A stretch of DNA of 64,000 nt from Neobacillus terrae. GTDB taxonomy: Bacteria; Bacillota; Bacilli; Bacillales; Cytobacillaceae. The translations under genes were made by a program, and so were the position numbers. The DNA lies in the NCBI RefSeq assembly GCF_011393025.1, contig NZ_JAAOEO010000008.1, positions 176,981 to 240,980 of the forward strand, given 5' to 3'. Under the pieces are notes generated by a model, which had not been told where the DNA came from, made no database searches, and was given only the letters and a program-made list of their open reading frames with translations. Positions 17,105 through 26,390 of this stretch are shown here, piece by piece; positions within the stretch are counted from its first letter, which is position 1; every line of letters begins with the position of its first letter.

Positions 17105-18082
17105 TTATTCTTTAGCGAATTCAATAGTACTTCTGACCGTATCAATAGGGCGAACCATTCTTTCAATCTGCTCGCGTTTTGGTTCCAGGAATGGAGGAAG
17201 CGATAATTTCTCTCCAAGTGTTTCATAGGGCTCATCACCCATAAATCCTGGTCCATCAGTCGCAAACTCGAATAAAATTTGCGGAGCCACTCTTGAGTAC
17301 AATGATTTAAAGAAGTAGCGATCTACAAAACCTGAGGTCTGGAAGCCGAAGCTTTCCATACGATTAGTCCATTCATCCAGTACAGAACGGTCTTCAACCC
17401 TGAAGGCAGCATGGTGTACTGTACCGAATCCCTGCTGAGCAGGAGGTAAAATAGCGTTGTATTCTACTACTACCTGCGCTCCGTTTCCTCCCTCACCTAC
17501 CTCAAATAAGTGGAAGGCTCCTTCTTTTGCGATCTCTTTGAATAGGAGAACCTTTTCCATCATCTCTTTAAAATAATCAAAGTTAGCGATTCGCACAAAA
17601 ATAGGGCCCAGGCCAGTAATCGCATATTCTAAAGGAATTGGTCCCTTCTGCCATGGAGTTCCTGATTTAACCCCTTCGTTGTTCTCATCGGAAATTAATT
17701 GATATTGCTGGTCATCAAAGTCTACAAAGGAAAGAGTCTTGGTACCAAACTGTTCTTTAATACCTGTATGCTTTACTTCCAGACGGTCAAAACGACTAAC
17801 CCAATATTCAAGTGCTTCGTCACTTGGCACACGGAAGCTTGTTTTTGAAATCTCATTTGTACCGTGAATACCTTTTGGAATTCCCGGAAAATCAAAGAAA
17901 GTCATATCAGTACCCGGGCTGCCAGCGTCATCTGCAAAAAATAAATGGTAGGTCTGGATATCATCCTGGTTAACCGTTTTTTTAACCAAACGCATTCCTA
18001 AAACATAGGTGAAAAATTCATAGTTCTTTTCCGCACTGCTTGTAATCGCAGTCACGTGGTGGATCCCCTTTAATCCGTTCAT
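17105..18082 (-). CDS. Ring-cleaving dioxygenase, glyoxalase/VOC family (MhqO-like)
   Basis: A 325-residue protein of two VOC modules. It opens GIHHVTAITSSAEKNYEF and carries LVKKTVNQDD and AGSPGTDMTFFDFPG, wording shared with the MhqO/MhqA ring-cleavage enzymes that handle hydroquinones. Candidate metal ligands are the His of IHHV, the His pair in VHHAAFRV and the Glu of ILFEFATDGPGF. The ATG at 18082 has GGAGG at the right distance; an upstream frame to 18208 has none. Probable role: detoxification of aromatic or quinone electrophiles. Confidence 0.82.
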   Translation of the reverse strand: MNGLKGIHHVTAITSSAEKNYEFFTYVLGMRLVKKTVNQDDIQTYHLFFADDAGSPGTDMTFFDFPGIPKGIHGTNEISKTSFRVPSDEALEYWVSRFDRLEVKHTGIKEQFGTKTLSFVDFDDQQYQLISDENNEGVKSGTPWQKGPIPLEYAITGLGPIFVRIANFDYFKEMMEKVLLFKEIAKEGAFHLFEVGEGGNGAQVVVEYNAILPPAQQGFGTVHHAAFRVEDRSVLDEWTNRMESFGFQTSGFVDRYFFKSLYSRVAPQILFEFATDGPGFMGDEPYETLGEKLSLPPFLEPKREQIERMVRPIDTVRSTIEFAKE

Positions 18083-18227
18083 TTTAGAACCTCCATTATT
18101 AACTGGATCAGGAATATACACTTTAATATTTCCTTTACCAGGTATTCTAATCTTATTTTGAAAATTATCTTTAATTCCAATATCTTTAATTCGAAGTAAT
18201 TTTATCATGGATTCTTTTTAAAGTCAA

Positions 18228-18260
18228 AAGAGGCAGCCAGTCATCGGACTGCTGCCTCTT
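18228..18260 (-). terminator. Terminator of the TetR-DUF2306 operon
   Basis: The stem AAGAGGCAGC..AGTC pairs with GACT..GCTGCCTCTT, with TTTTGACTTTAAAAAG after it on the minus strand. Confidence 0.75.
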
Positions 18261-18263
18261 AGT

Positions 18264-18929
18264 TTAACTGTTAACTTGTATAGGGTTGGTATTTCGAATC
18301 GTTTTCTTATTCCTCGTGCGAAGGAACCTTTCTGCCAGGGCTAAGTTAAATCCAATTGATATGAAAATTGCAAGAGGAAATCCAATTGAGAATCCTAATC
18401 CCAGCATAAACACAGAGATCGGCATTGAAATTCTGAACGTCACAAATACTAGTGTAATGGCATAGCTTCGCAGCATCCATTCCTGGTGACTTTGAATATT
18501 GCGCTGCCGTATTCTTTTATAGCCCATAAAGGTCGAAGCAAACCAGAGGATATCCAGAAAAGCAAATCCAATTCCAGAGCCTAGTCCCCCTGTTGCATAA
18601 AATGCTAGATAAATACCTGCTGGAACACTTAGAAAAATTGAAGTCATATAGGTTTTTCCAATAGTATGGTGGATCTTTTTGTTCTTTCTGCTCGATTTTA
18701 AGAATTGAAAAGGCCCTAAAATCAACGCAATGGAACCTGTGGTTACATGGAAAAATAAAAAATACTTCCAGACATCATAGGGAAAGTTCTTTATGCTTTC
18801 AAACTTTCCGCTTATAATCCCCGTTTTTTTTGGATCCATTACTACATATGCTATAACGATATATGCCATAAATAGTGCTATTACCAGATAACATAATAAG
18901 ACCCAAACATTTACTCTTCGTTTAGCCAA
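18264..18929 (-). CDS. DUF2306 membrane protein
   Basis: A 221-residue protein with about six hydrophobic segments. The conserved histidines of DUF2306 appear in HVTTGSIALILGP, HHTIGKTYM and HQEWMLRSYA, consistent with haem or metal binding in the membrane, though function is unproven. The start is TTG at 18929, seven bases after GGGGGAG. It lies 24 bases after the TetR gene and is probably its regulatory target. Confidence 0.8.
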   Translation of the reverse strand: MAKRRVNVWVLLCYLVIALFMAYIVIAYVVMDPKKTGIISGKFESIKNFPYDVWKYFLFFHVTTGSIALILGPFQFLKSSRKNKKIHHTIGKTYMTSIFLSVPAGIYLAFYATGGLGSGIGFAFLDILWFASTFMGYKRIRQRNIQSHQEWMLRSYAITLVFVTFRISMPISVFMLGLGFSIGFPLAIFISIGFNLALAERFLRTRNKKTIRNTNPIQVNS

Positions 18930-18953
18930 TCATATCTCCCCCAACCTTGTTTT

Positions 18954-19559
18954 CTATTTGATACCTTTTAGGATGGCCTCTACATGGAACCGGATTAATG
19001 AATTTTCATTATTCCATTGAAAGCCTGGAAACTTTATTAATAAAGATGTAATCCCGTGCAATGAAGCCCAGATAGACTGTGACACAAGCTGGACATCGGC
19101 CGTTTTAATAACTTTGGAATCCATAGCCCTTTTTACAGATTCCATTAGCAAAAGAAATCCTTTGTAGCGGTCATTATTTGGTAAATCCATCTGGTGCTGC
19201 TGATCGATATTGCCTATAAAAATGAATTGATAATAATCTGGATTGCTTAATCCGAAACCAATATAACCATATAAAGCTGCATTTAACCTTTCTTCCTCAC
19301 TGCTTCCTTCACTTTTAGCAACCGCCTCCTCCAGGCTATTAAGAAAAATCCGATAGCTATAACTTAAAAGATGCTGCAGTATTTCTTCCTTATTTGCAAA
19401 ATAGTTATAGATGGCAGTAGGTGAGTATTCGATTTTCTGAGCAATCTTTCTCATCGATACATTTTTATAACCTTCTGATGTAAATAGCTGTACTGCCGCG
19501 TTGATAATATCCAGTTTCATTTCTTCTACTTCCTGCTGCCTCTTTTCTCTTCTGCCCAT
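18954..19559 (-). CDS. TetR-family transcriptional regulator
   Basis: A 201-residue repressor. The helix-turn-helix is at about residues 15-60 (IINAAVQLFTSEGYKNVSMRKIA then YSPTAIYNYFANKEEIL). The C-terminal ligand domain is of the WHG type. It is the first gene of a two-gene operon with the DUF2306 protein, and a 32-base palindrome upstream should be its operator. The ligand is unknown. Confidence 0.88.
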   Translation of the reverse strand: MGRREKRQQEVEEMKLDIINAAVQLFTSEGYKNVSMRKIAQKIEYSPTAIYNYFANKEEILQHLLSYSYRIFLNSLEEAVAKSEGSSEEERLNAALYGYIGFGLSNPDYYQFIFIGNIDQQHQMDLPNNDRYKGFLLLMESVKRAMDSKVIKTADVQLVSQSIWASLHGITSLLIKFPGFQWNNENSLIRFHVEAILKGIK

Positions 19560-19587
19560 TTAAAAAATTCACTCCTGATGCATTTAT

Positions 19588-19619
19588 TTAACACTGTTAA
19601 ATTTATTTAACAACGTTAA
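19588..19619. promoter_or_regulatory. TetR operator palindrome
   Basis: Two matching half-sites face each other over 32 bases: TTAACACTGTTAAAT on one strand and TTAACGTTGTTAAAT on the other. It lies 29 bases upstream of the TetR start codon. Confidence 0.7.
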
Positions 19620-19687
19620 TTATACATCTTTTTCCATATTAGTAAATTAGTTATTATAGGGATTTTTATAAAAAAATTCGACAAATA

Positions 19688-19713
19688 AACCGGGGCAGAG
19701 TATCCCCGGTTTT
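19688..19713 (-). terminator. Terminator of tcyP
   Basis: AACCGGGG pairs with CCCCGGTT, followed by a T-rich stretch on the minus strand. Confidence 0.7.
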
Positions 19714-19722
19714 ACCTTTAGC

Positions 19723-21104
19723 TTATGCTTCAACTATATCAGGCTGTTTATAAACTTCATGATTAAATTCATCGGTTGCTTTACTTGTCAGGACTCCGGC
19801 AGTGATTGCCCCACTAACATTTAATGCTGTACGCCCCATGTCTATTAGTGGCTCAACCGAAATTAACAGACCAACAATAGCAATCGGAAGGTTCATCACC
19901 GATAATACGATAAGAGCCGCGAAGGTAGCTCCTCCCCCTACACCCGCTATTCCAAAAGAACTTATCATGACTACTAAGATCAAGGTGATGATAAAGGAGA
20001 AGCTGGTTGGGTCTACTCCTGCAGCAGGGGCGACCATTACAGCAAGCATGGCTGGATATATCCCTGCACAGCCATTCTGCCCAATTGACAGACCAAACGA
20101 TCCGGCAAAGTTGGCAATCCCTTCTGACACACCCAAATCCTTTGTCTGCGTTTTAATAGTCATAGGCAAAGTTCCGGCACTGGTACGTGAAGTAAAAGCA
20201 AAGGTCAGTGTAGGTAATGCCTTTTTACATAAGATATAGGACTTAATTTTGCTAATGACAGCAGCAATAAATGGACAAGGAACATAATAATAAGCGCCAC
20301 ATAGGATGCAATAACAAATGTGCCTAATTTGGCTATAGCAGCATAATCACTCGTTGCAGCTACTCTGGTGATTATAGCAAAAATCCCGTACGGTGAAAGG
20401 CGGAGAATCAGCCTGACAATCCTCATTACAATTGAATAACCCATATCAATAGCCTTTGAAAAAAGGACAGCCGTTTCAGACTCCTTTCGATTTACTCCCA
20501 GGTAAGCAAAACCAACAAAGGCTGCGAAAATAACAACTGCAATCGTTGAGGTCGGACGGGCACCGGTTAAATCCTGAAATGGATTGGCCGGCAGGAGCTG
20601 GACTATTTGCTGAGGAAGAGTTGCATCTTTTACTGTCGCAAAGGTTTGCTGTAATTGCTCATTCCGGGAAGCTTCGGCATCTCCGGAATTTAAATGTACA
20701 CCATCAAGGCCAAATCCCAATGCAGAACCAATTCCAATTGCTCCAGAAATGGCGGTCGTTCCAAGCAAAATACCGAGAACCAGGAAGCTAATTTTCCCAA
20801 TATTCTTCGTTAATTGAAGCTTTGTAAAGGCACTGACGATTGAGATAAATACAAGAGGCATGATAATCATTTGAAGAAGCTTTACATAACCGATACCTAC
20901 CACATTAAACCAGTCAACAGATTTTACTGTTACCTCGTCCGTTGTTCCGTAAATATAATGAATAATAAAACCGAAGATAATACCTAACCCCAAAGCAGTG
21001 AAAACACGTTTAGAAAAGGATACATGCTTTTTTTGCAGCTTAAACAAACCGGCTAATAGCAGCAGAAAAACAGCGAGATTAACAATGATCAAAAAGATAT
21101 TCAT
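19723..21104 (-). pseudogene. tcyP: L-cystine:sodium/proton symporter (TcyP-like), frameshifted
   Basis: A dicarboxylate/amino-acid:cation symporter split by one frameshift. The N-terminal 295 residues run from 21104 (ATG after AAAGGAGGGG) to the segment [11 protein letters not shown]. The frame then breaks and the C-terminal part continues as [20 protein letters not shown] into [14 protein letters not shown] and ends at 19723. The break is in a run of five A on the minus strand (20222-20226); six would restore one frame of about 460 residues, the TcyP length. Family motifs ([22 protein letters not shown]) are intact on both sides, so the loss is very recent or an error. Confidence 0.85.
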
Positions 21105-21249
21105 TCTTCACCCCTCCTTTTTAACAACATATGAATAGTGAAAAATTATTATTCCAACCTGACAGGTATGCTTTAAAATAAAACTGCATTGCTCCCGGTA
21201 ATATGGTGTAACCTAAATTTGAAGCAGAAAGGAAAAGGAGGTATGAAAA

Positions 21250-21480
21250 TTGTTGTCAGATATGTTTGATCAGGACCAGATTGGTACATCTATTCAGACA
21301 TTTAGCATTATTAAAACCAATGAAGTGGCAGATGGCTTTGAGGTACTGCTTAATATTGATTTAAACAGCGGTTATGAACTTGAAGATGTAAAGATGAAAA
21401 TTACCTTTGAGGATATGGAAGCATATGAAACAAAGGACATACAGGAAAGTGTAAAATACGCATTAGGTTTTTTTCATTAG
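21250..21480 (+). CDS. Small hypothetical acidic protein
   Basis: A 76-residue acidic protein (LSDMFDQDQIGTSIQTFS onward), with no membrane segment or signal. The TTG at 21250 lies eight bases after a strong AAAGGAGG site; an ATG closer to that site gives only eight codons. No family is recognised. It diverges from tcyP and is followed by a structured repeat. Confidence 0.6.
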   Translation: MLSDMFDQDQIGTSIQTFSIIKTNEVADGFEVLLNIDLNSGYELEDVKMKITFEDMEAYETKDIQESVKYALGFFH

Positions 21481-21489
21481 AAGTATAAA

Positions 21490-21662
21490 AAGGTGCAAGC
21501 GCCCTGGTTAGCCCCAACAGGCATAAGACGAATCACGTAGTCATCCTCGGAAAAGCTAAAGCTTTTCCTTCGTGCGAGGCGGATGCTTCCGAAGGGTTCC
21601 TTGTCCTGATTTCTGAAGTGATTTGGCTTATGACCCCGAGGGGCTAGGCGCTGAAGCTAGAT
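21490..21662. repeat. Structured dispersed repeat (GCGCC...GGCGC family), copy 1
   Basis: A block of about 165 bases bounded by AGCGCC (21498) and GGCGCT (21647), which pair, extended by TAGCCCC with GGGGCTA. A central hairpin is GGAAAAGC, loop, GCTTTTCC. A second copy at 47502-47645 keeps the same helices with different bases. It probably represents a structured RNA or a mobile palindromic element. Confidence 0.65.
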
Positions 21663-21721
21663 TACAATAACCGAGTTCGGAGCTATCCACAAGGTAAAAA
21701 TCTGTAATTTCCAAAACGATA

Positions 21722-21756
21722 AAAAAGCTGCCTGGATGATTCCTGGCAGCTTTTTC
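21722..21756 (-). terminator. Terminator of the amino-acid permease gene
   Basis: AAAAAGCTGCC pairs with GGCAGCTTTTT, with a T-run on the minus strand. Confidence 0.75.
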
Positions 21757-23194
21757 AATCTTTATCGTTCTGTTTTATATCCACTTTTCCGTTAAGCTCC
21801 TCCGAGTATTCGGTCAGTAATTCAGGCTGATACCTTTTGACAATATACCCTTCCTCTCTTTTAGAACGGGCATGGAAGCGTGTTTTCATGGCTAAATAAA
21901 TTAATCCAAAGAAAATGACCAATACGATTCCAGCAATAAGTCCTGTTGTTTGTCCTTTTATTAACGGCATGCTTAACAAAACAATGACCAAGCTGATTAA
22001 AGCAATCCAGGATGTATATGGGAATCCCGGCATTTGACAAACTCCCCCGGGAGGGCATCCATGCTTTTTCCGGAATTTAATGTGGCTTGCCATTATCACT
22101 GCATAGGTAAAAATTAATGTGAAACCGCTTGTCGTTATTAAAACTAAATAAACCCTTGGAAACAATAGTCCGAATCCTAATCCTAACAGCATGGCAACCC
22201 CTGAAAAGATGATTCCTTTATAAGGCACGTCTGTTTCATCTCTAAGGAATCTCGGCGCATGGCCTTCAAGCTCTAGAGACCTGATCATTCTTCCTAGGCC
22301 GAAAATAGCTGCAAGCATGGCCGAGAGACTCGCGGAAATCAAAACCACATTTATTGCTGAACCAGCCCAGGTAATGCCCCATCTATTTAAGGATTGTACC
22401 ATCGGACTCTTTCCTTCATATAGTGACGCTGTTGGAATCAGTGGCATTAATACCAGTGCATAAAGCAGATATAAGCCAACAAGGCCAATAACGGTATTAC
22501 GAATCGCTTTAGGTATTGTTTCTGTTGGGTTTTCTGTCTCAGTAGCGGCCAATGCAATAATCTCAAAACCTGCATATGCGAAAACAACAAGAAGCATACT
22601 TCCGGCTATACCCTTTATACCTCCTGGCGCTATTGGTTCTCTTAATATTTCACCAGCACCAATTGCTTTCGCTCCAGGCAGCAATCCAAGAATTAAGACG
22701 ATCGCCGTAATGATAAAAAAGATAATCGCAAATATTTTAACGAAGGAGAGCCCGCTTGCAAGCCTTCCTACCAAATGAGCGCCCAAGAGATTAAGCAGAG
22801 TTACACCAATAATAATAATGCTTCCCAATATTCCGATGGATACATGAGGGTACCAATTTCTAACTAGAATTGATATTGCCGTCCCTTCACTGGACATGGA
22901 AATAATGGTGCCTGTCCAATATAGCCAGCCTACAACGAAACCTGTTCCCGGCCCAAGCTGCTGAGCTGCAAAGCTGCTAAAGGATCCGACAGACGGACTT
23001 GCTACAGTCATCTCCGACAAAGCGTAGAGGATTAGATAAACCAGTACTCCACCCAATATATATGACAAAATAGTAGATGGCCCAGCAGCATGAATGGCAA
23101 CTGAAGATCCGAGGAAAAAGGAGCCCCCAATCACACTTCCCAAAGCCATCATTGTGAGATGCCATGAAGAAAGTCCTTTACGTGTATTTTCCAT
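21755..23194 (-). CDS. Amino-acid permease, APC superfamily
   Basis: A 479-residue transporter with about twelve hydrophobic segments. The first helix carries the substrate-binding GSVIGGSFFLGS motif, and the sixth region reads FAYAGFEIIALAATETENPTETIP, typical of amino-acid/polyamine permeases of the AapA/YbgF type. It imports an amino acid by ion coupling; which one is unclear. The gene is monocistronic, with a divergent promoter region at 23195-23280 shared with nothing obvious. Confidence 0.85.
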   Translation of the reverse strand: MENTRKGLSSWHLTMMALGSVIGGSFFLGSSVAIHAAGPSTILSYILGGVLVYLILYALSEMTVASPSVGSFSSFAAQQLGPGTGFVVGWLYWTGTIISMSSEGTAISILVRNWYPHVSIGILGSIIIIGVTLLNLLGAHLVGRLASGLSFVKIFAIIFFIITAIVLILGLLPGAKAIGAGEILREPIAPGGIKGIAGSMLLVVFAYAGFEIIALAATETENPTETIPKAIRNTVIGLVGLYLLYALVLMPLIPTASLYEGKSPMVQSLNRWGITWAGSAINVVLISASLSAMLAAIFGLGRMIRSLELEGHAPRFLRDETDVPYKGIIFSGVAMLLGLGFGLLFPRVYLVLITTSGFTLIFTYAVIMASHIKFRKKHGCPPGGVCQMPGFPYTSWIALISLVIVLLSMPLIKGQTTGLIAGIVLVIFFGLIYLAMKTRFHARSKREEGYIVKRYQPELLTEYSEELNGKVDIKQNDKD

Positions 23195-23271
23195 TACCTT
23201 TCTCTCCCATACCTGTTTTTGAAAATTGATGTCTAAATTATTCTTTACTCAATAGGAGAAAAAGATTCGAA

Positions 23272-23301
23272 AAAAAATAGCAGAGTAGTGTCTACTCTGC
23301 T
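23272..23301 (-). terminator. Terminator of the MFS gene
   Basis: GCAGAGTAG pairs with CTACTCTGC, followed on the minus strand by TATTTTTTTTCG. Confidence 0.8.
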
Positions 23302-24561
23302 TTAAACCAACTGTTCTCTTGTCTGTTTCGCTTTCTGTTCCTCTTTAATTAAGATACTTCCGATTAAGCCCATAATAGCAAAGGCAACGGGAATGATAAA
23401 TCCAAAGTGATAGCCTGTAATGACAGAACTGGAATGGAAATGATCCAGCACTTTCCCGAAAATCACAGGCAGAAGGACAGCGCTCAAAAATCCTCCTGTA
23501 TTGGCAAATCCCGAGATTACTCCGACCTCTTTTATATTAAATGACTGACGGACTACAACAAAGGTAAGCGCACTGGCTCCATTACCGAAACCAATAATAA
23601 AAAACAGGGTCACTAACAGGAAGAATGGAGGCTTCCCATTAAATAATAGGAACACGGCCCAGCTTAAGACAATCAGGATATGGACGGCCATATATGGACG
23701 TTTAATCGAGTCTAACCGGTTTGTAATCCAGCTAGATAGCGGACCGCCAATCATTGCTCCAATCAGACCAAGCATTATCAGCTGGCTGGCATGGGATCTG
23801 GTCATTCCGTATATATGCATTCCATAAGGCACCGCCCAAGAACCAATAAATCCTACATATGTACCTACAGCACCAAAGTGGCAAAAGAAGGTGGCCCAAG
23901 CTTGTTTAGTAGAAAAAACACGGCTTAAGAGTCCTAGTAAGTTTTCACGTTTACGCTCTTTTTTAGCTGGTACAATAAAGTTCATTTGTTTGGGTTTTTT
24001 AACAAGCACTACAAATAGAAGCAAAGCCACTAGACATAGAACAATTCCTGAAATTAGAAATGGCTGTCTCCAGCCTGCAGACGCAATCCACGCGGAAAAT
24101 GGAAAGGTCGCGAGTAAAAATCCAAGGCTGCCGCTCATACCGGCAATACCCAGCAATCCAACGAATTCCTTTACTTTGAACCATTGGCTTAAAATTAGCA
24201 CTAAATTGACCCAAATAGTCGCATCCCCTATCCCCACCATCAGTCTGGCGATAAGAAGAACATGCTCATTAGGGGCAATACTGTAAACCAGGGTACCTAA
24301 ACCGTTAATAAGAGTTCCTGCAATAAGAAAGATATTTGGTCCAAAACGATCAGATAAAATCCCAATGGGAATCTGCAAACCTGCATATGCAAAAAACTGT
24401 ACACTCGTCAGCAATCCAATTACAGAAGCTGAAACATTAAAATCCTTCATTAATTGATCCGAAATTAATCCTGGCGCCGTCCTTTGACTTACAATCAAAC
24501 AGTAAGCCAACAATACGGACGAAAAAACAATCCATCTATACTTGCTATTCTGCTTTTCCAC
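23302..24561 (-). CDS. MFS transporter
   Basis: A 419-residue protein with twelve hydrophobic segments. The loop 2-3 motif is GILSDRFGPN, and AYCLIVSQRTAPGLISDQLMK in helix 1 resembles the anion:cation symporter and nitrate/organic-acid branches. The substrate is unknown. The ATG at 24561 follows AGGAGATTTCGATAG. The gene stands alone. Confidence 0.82.
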   Translation of the reverse strand: MEKQNSKYRWIVFSSVLLAYCLIVSQRTAPGLISDQLMKDFNVSASVIGLLTSVQFFAYAGLQIPIGILSDRFGPNIFLIAGTLINGLGTLVYSIAPNEHVLLIARLMVGIGDATIWVNLVLILSQWFKVKEFVGLLGIAGMSGSLGFLLATFPFSAWIASAGWRQPFLISGIVLCLVALLLFVVLVKKPKQMNFIVPAKKERKRENLLGLLSRVFSTKQAWATFFCHFGAVGTYVGFIGSWAVPYGMHIYGMTRSHASQLIMLGLIGAMIGGPLSSWITNRLDSIKRPYMAVHILIVLSWAVFLLFNGKPPFFLLVTLFFIIGFGNGASALTFVVVRQSFNIKEVGVISGFANTGGFLSAVLLPVIFGKVLDHFHSSSVITGYHFGFIIPVAFAIMGLIGSILIKEEQKAKQTREQLV

Positions 24562-24954
24562 TATCGAAATCTCCTGTTAGTAAAATCATTAATTTTGATT
24601 ATACTCCTAATTTGCTTTATTCAACATTTTAAAAACTAAAAAAAGAAAAGTATCCAGTTTATTTTAAGTACCCAACAATTTTTGTGTTTTTAATTTTTCG
24701 AGTAAACCACATATTCGGCACTTGCCATTCCAAGATTTTCATGTATTAAAGAATCACTGGTTATTATCTGCTCTAAGAACTAAAATCCTATCATCACAAA
24801 TTATTGCATCAGGCGTCTTTGGAGGCTTGATTGTTTGTCTGCTATTTTTTCTTCCACTGGTTTTACAATATAGGGCTGAAAAGACGCTGGTCAGTTATTA
24901 AACGAATGAGTACTGGATTTACTATTTTCATTATTTTAGTATCGACTTTTTTTA
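24562..24954. other. Gene-free region with a possible membrane-protein remnant
   Basis: No gene with a ribosome binding site. A plus-strand frame at 24722-24901 reads a hydrophobic stretch (IIASGVFGGLIVCLLFFLPL), and an overlapping frame continues as KRRWSVIKRMSTGFTIF and stops at 24961. This looks like the eroded end of a small membrane protein, but I cannot name it. Confidence 0.3.
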
Positions 24955-25245
24955 TTAAATAGGCCAAACAATACTCATCCAATAAAGATGAATAACAGCT
25001 ACCACAGAATACACACTGCATACGGCTATTAATGAAAATTTAAAGACCTGCTTATTAAGGTCAATTTTAAATAAAGAATACAACAATACGAGGCTTAGGC
25101 AGGTTTTCAGGAAGACAATCCCCTCAGGAGGCATTCCTGCTAAAAGTGGATTACTTTCATTGAAGAGGTGCAGTTTCATCCCTATATATGTGCTTAGACA
25201 ATCGAATAAATTTAAGGCAGCAAGTAAGAAACCCCATTTTTTCAT
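24955..25245 (-). CDS. DUF5658 family small membrane protein
   Basis: A 96-residue protein with about four short hydrophobic segments. The pattern LNLFDCLSTYIGMKLHLFNESNPLL is that of DUF5658 (Asp and Thr in helix 1, then E-x-NP-L). Function is unknown. The ATG at 25245 follows GGGAGGG; a longer upstream frame lacks a binding site. It diverges from the yitT-like gene. Confidence 0.7.
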   Translation of the reverse strand: MKKWGFLLAALNLFDCLSTYIGMKLHLFNESNPLLAGMPPEGIVFLKTCLSLVLLYSLFKIDLNKQVFKFSLIAVCSVYSVVAVIHLYWMSIVWPI

Positions 25246-25411
25246 GGCCTCTACCCTCCCGGATGACAATTTAGGATAGTTTATTCCCAAGCTCAGTTTA
25301 TATTCCATCCATATTTTCCTTACATAAATACCCGCAAGAGGTTCTTTTATCACTAAAATGAACCAATTTGTCTCATACTATCTTGAAGAGGATTAGAATG
25401 AGGTGTTTGTT

Positions 25412-26233
25412 TTGTTCCGATTAACCTTCCATATCATATTGATTGGGTTATGCTCTGCTCTTTTTGGGTTTGTTTATAATACATTTTTCATCCCACATAA
25501 ATTAGCATCCGGCGGTGTCAGCGGGATTGCTTTCTTTGTTCATCATTTTTTACATATTAATACTGGATTGGTCATTTTAATCATCAATATTCCCCTTTTG
25601 CTTCTTGGCATTAAATACTTAGGAAAAAGATTTATCGTGCTTACCATTTATTCCGTCCTGGTGATGTCCTTTAGTATGAAATACATTCCTATACATGCGA
25701 TTAGCAATGATATTCTGCTGTCATCGATTATTGGCGGTGCACTTTATGGAATTGCCGTTGGTATCATTATTCGGATTGGTGGTTCTACTGGGGGGACGGA
25801 TATTGTCAGTCTCATTCTTGCCAGAAAAAAAAACCTGCAGGTTGGGTTAATGAATATTTGTATGAATCTAATCGTTGTGGGTATATCGGGGCTGGTATTT
25901 GGCTGGAATATTACGTTGTATACGATTATCGCTATTTATGTATCTGGCCGTGCAGTGGATATGGTTTATACAACTCAAAACAAATTAACCTTAACGATAG
26001 TTACGGAAAAATATCAGGAGCTTAGTGACGCCCTAATTCATTTACACGCTAGAGGAGTTACCATTACTGACGCGGAAGGTGCCTATACCCATAAACCAAA
26101 AAAAATTCTCACAACTGTTATTACTAAATACGAATTAAATGAAACCAAACATACAATTAAAATGACCGACCCCAAGGCCTTTGTAAACATAACGCAGACA
26201 CTTGAAGTGATGGGACACTTCCGAAAGAGCTAA
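25412..26233 (+). CDS. YitT-family membrane protein (DUF161 + DUF2179)
   Basis: A 273-residue protein with about five hydrophobic segments forming the YitT domain (FNTFFIPHKLASGGVSGIAF-like start, GGSTGGTDIV repeat) and a soluble C-terminal DUF2179 domain from about residue 210. Bacillus strains carry many paralogues of unknown transport role. The TTG at 25412 is preferred, six bases after GAGGTG; the GTG at 25403 is part of that site. Confidence 0.82.
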   Translation: MFRLTFHIILIGLCSALFGFVYNTFFIPHKLASGGVSGIAFFVHHFLHINTGLVILIINIPLLLLGIKYLGKRFIVLTIYSVLVMSFSMKYIPIHAISNDILLSSIIGGALYGIAVGIIIRIGGSTGGTDIVSLILARKKNLQVGLMNICMNLIVVGISGLVFGWNITLYTIIAIYVSGRAVDMVYTTQNKLTLTIVTEKYQELSDALIHLHARGVTITDAEGAYTHKPKKILTTVITKYELNETKHTIKMTDPKAFVNITQTLEVMGHFRKS

Positions 26234-26318
26234 GAAAAATCCCTTATGTTGATCAATATATAGATTTTTCTCAGCCCGCTTAAATGGACCTCCTTTTTAT
26301 CCGTTATGAAAATAACCT

Positions 26319-26354
26319 GAAAAGGCCTTCCCTATAACCTGAAGGCCCTTTTAT
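26319..26354. terminator. Bidirectional terminator between yitT-like and phosphoesterase genes
   Basis: AAAAGGCCTTC pairs with GAAGGCCCTTTT, with T-rich flanks on both sides, between two convergent genes. Confidence 0.75.
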
Positions 26355-26390
26355 ATTTTCGGTTGCTTATTTTTATTGCTGATCGTTTTG

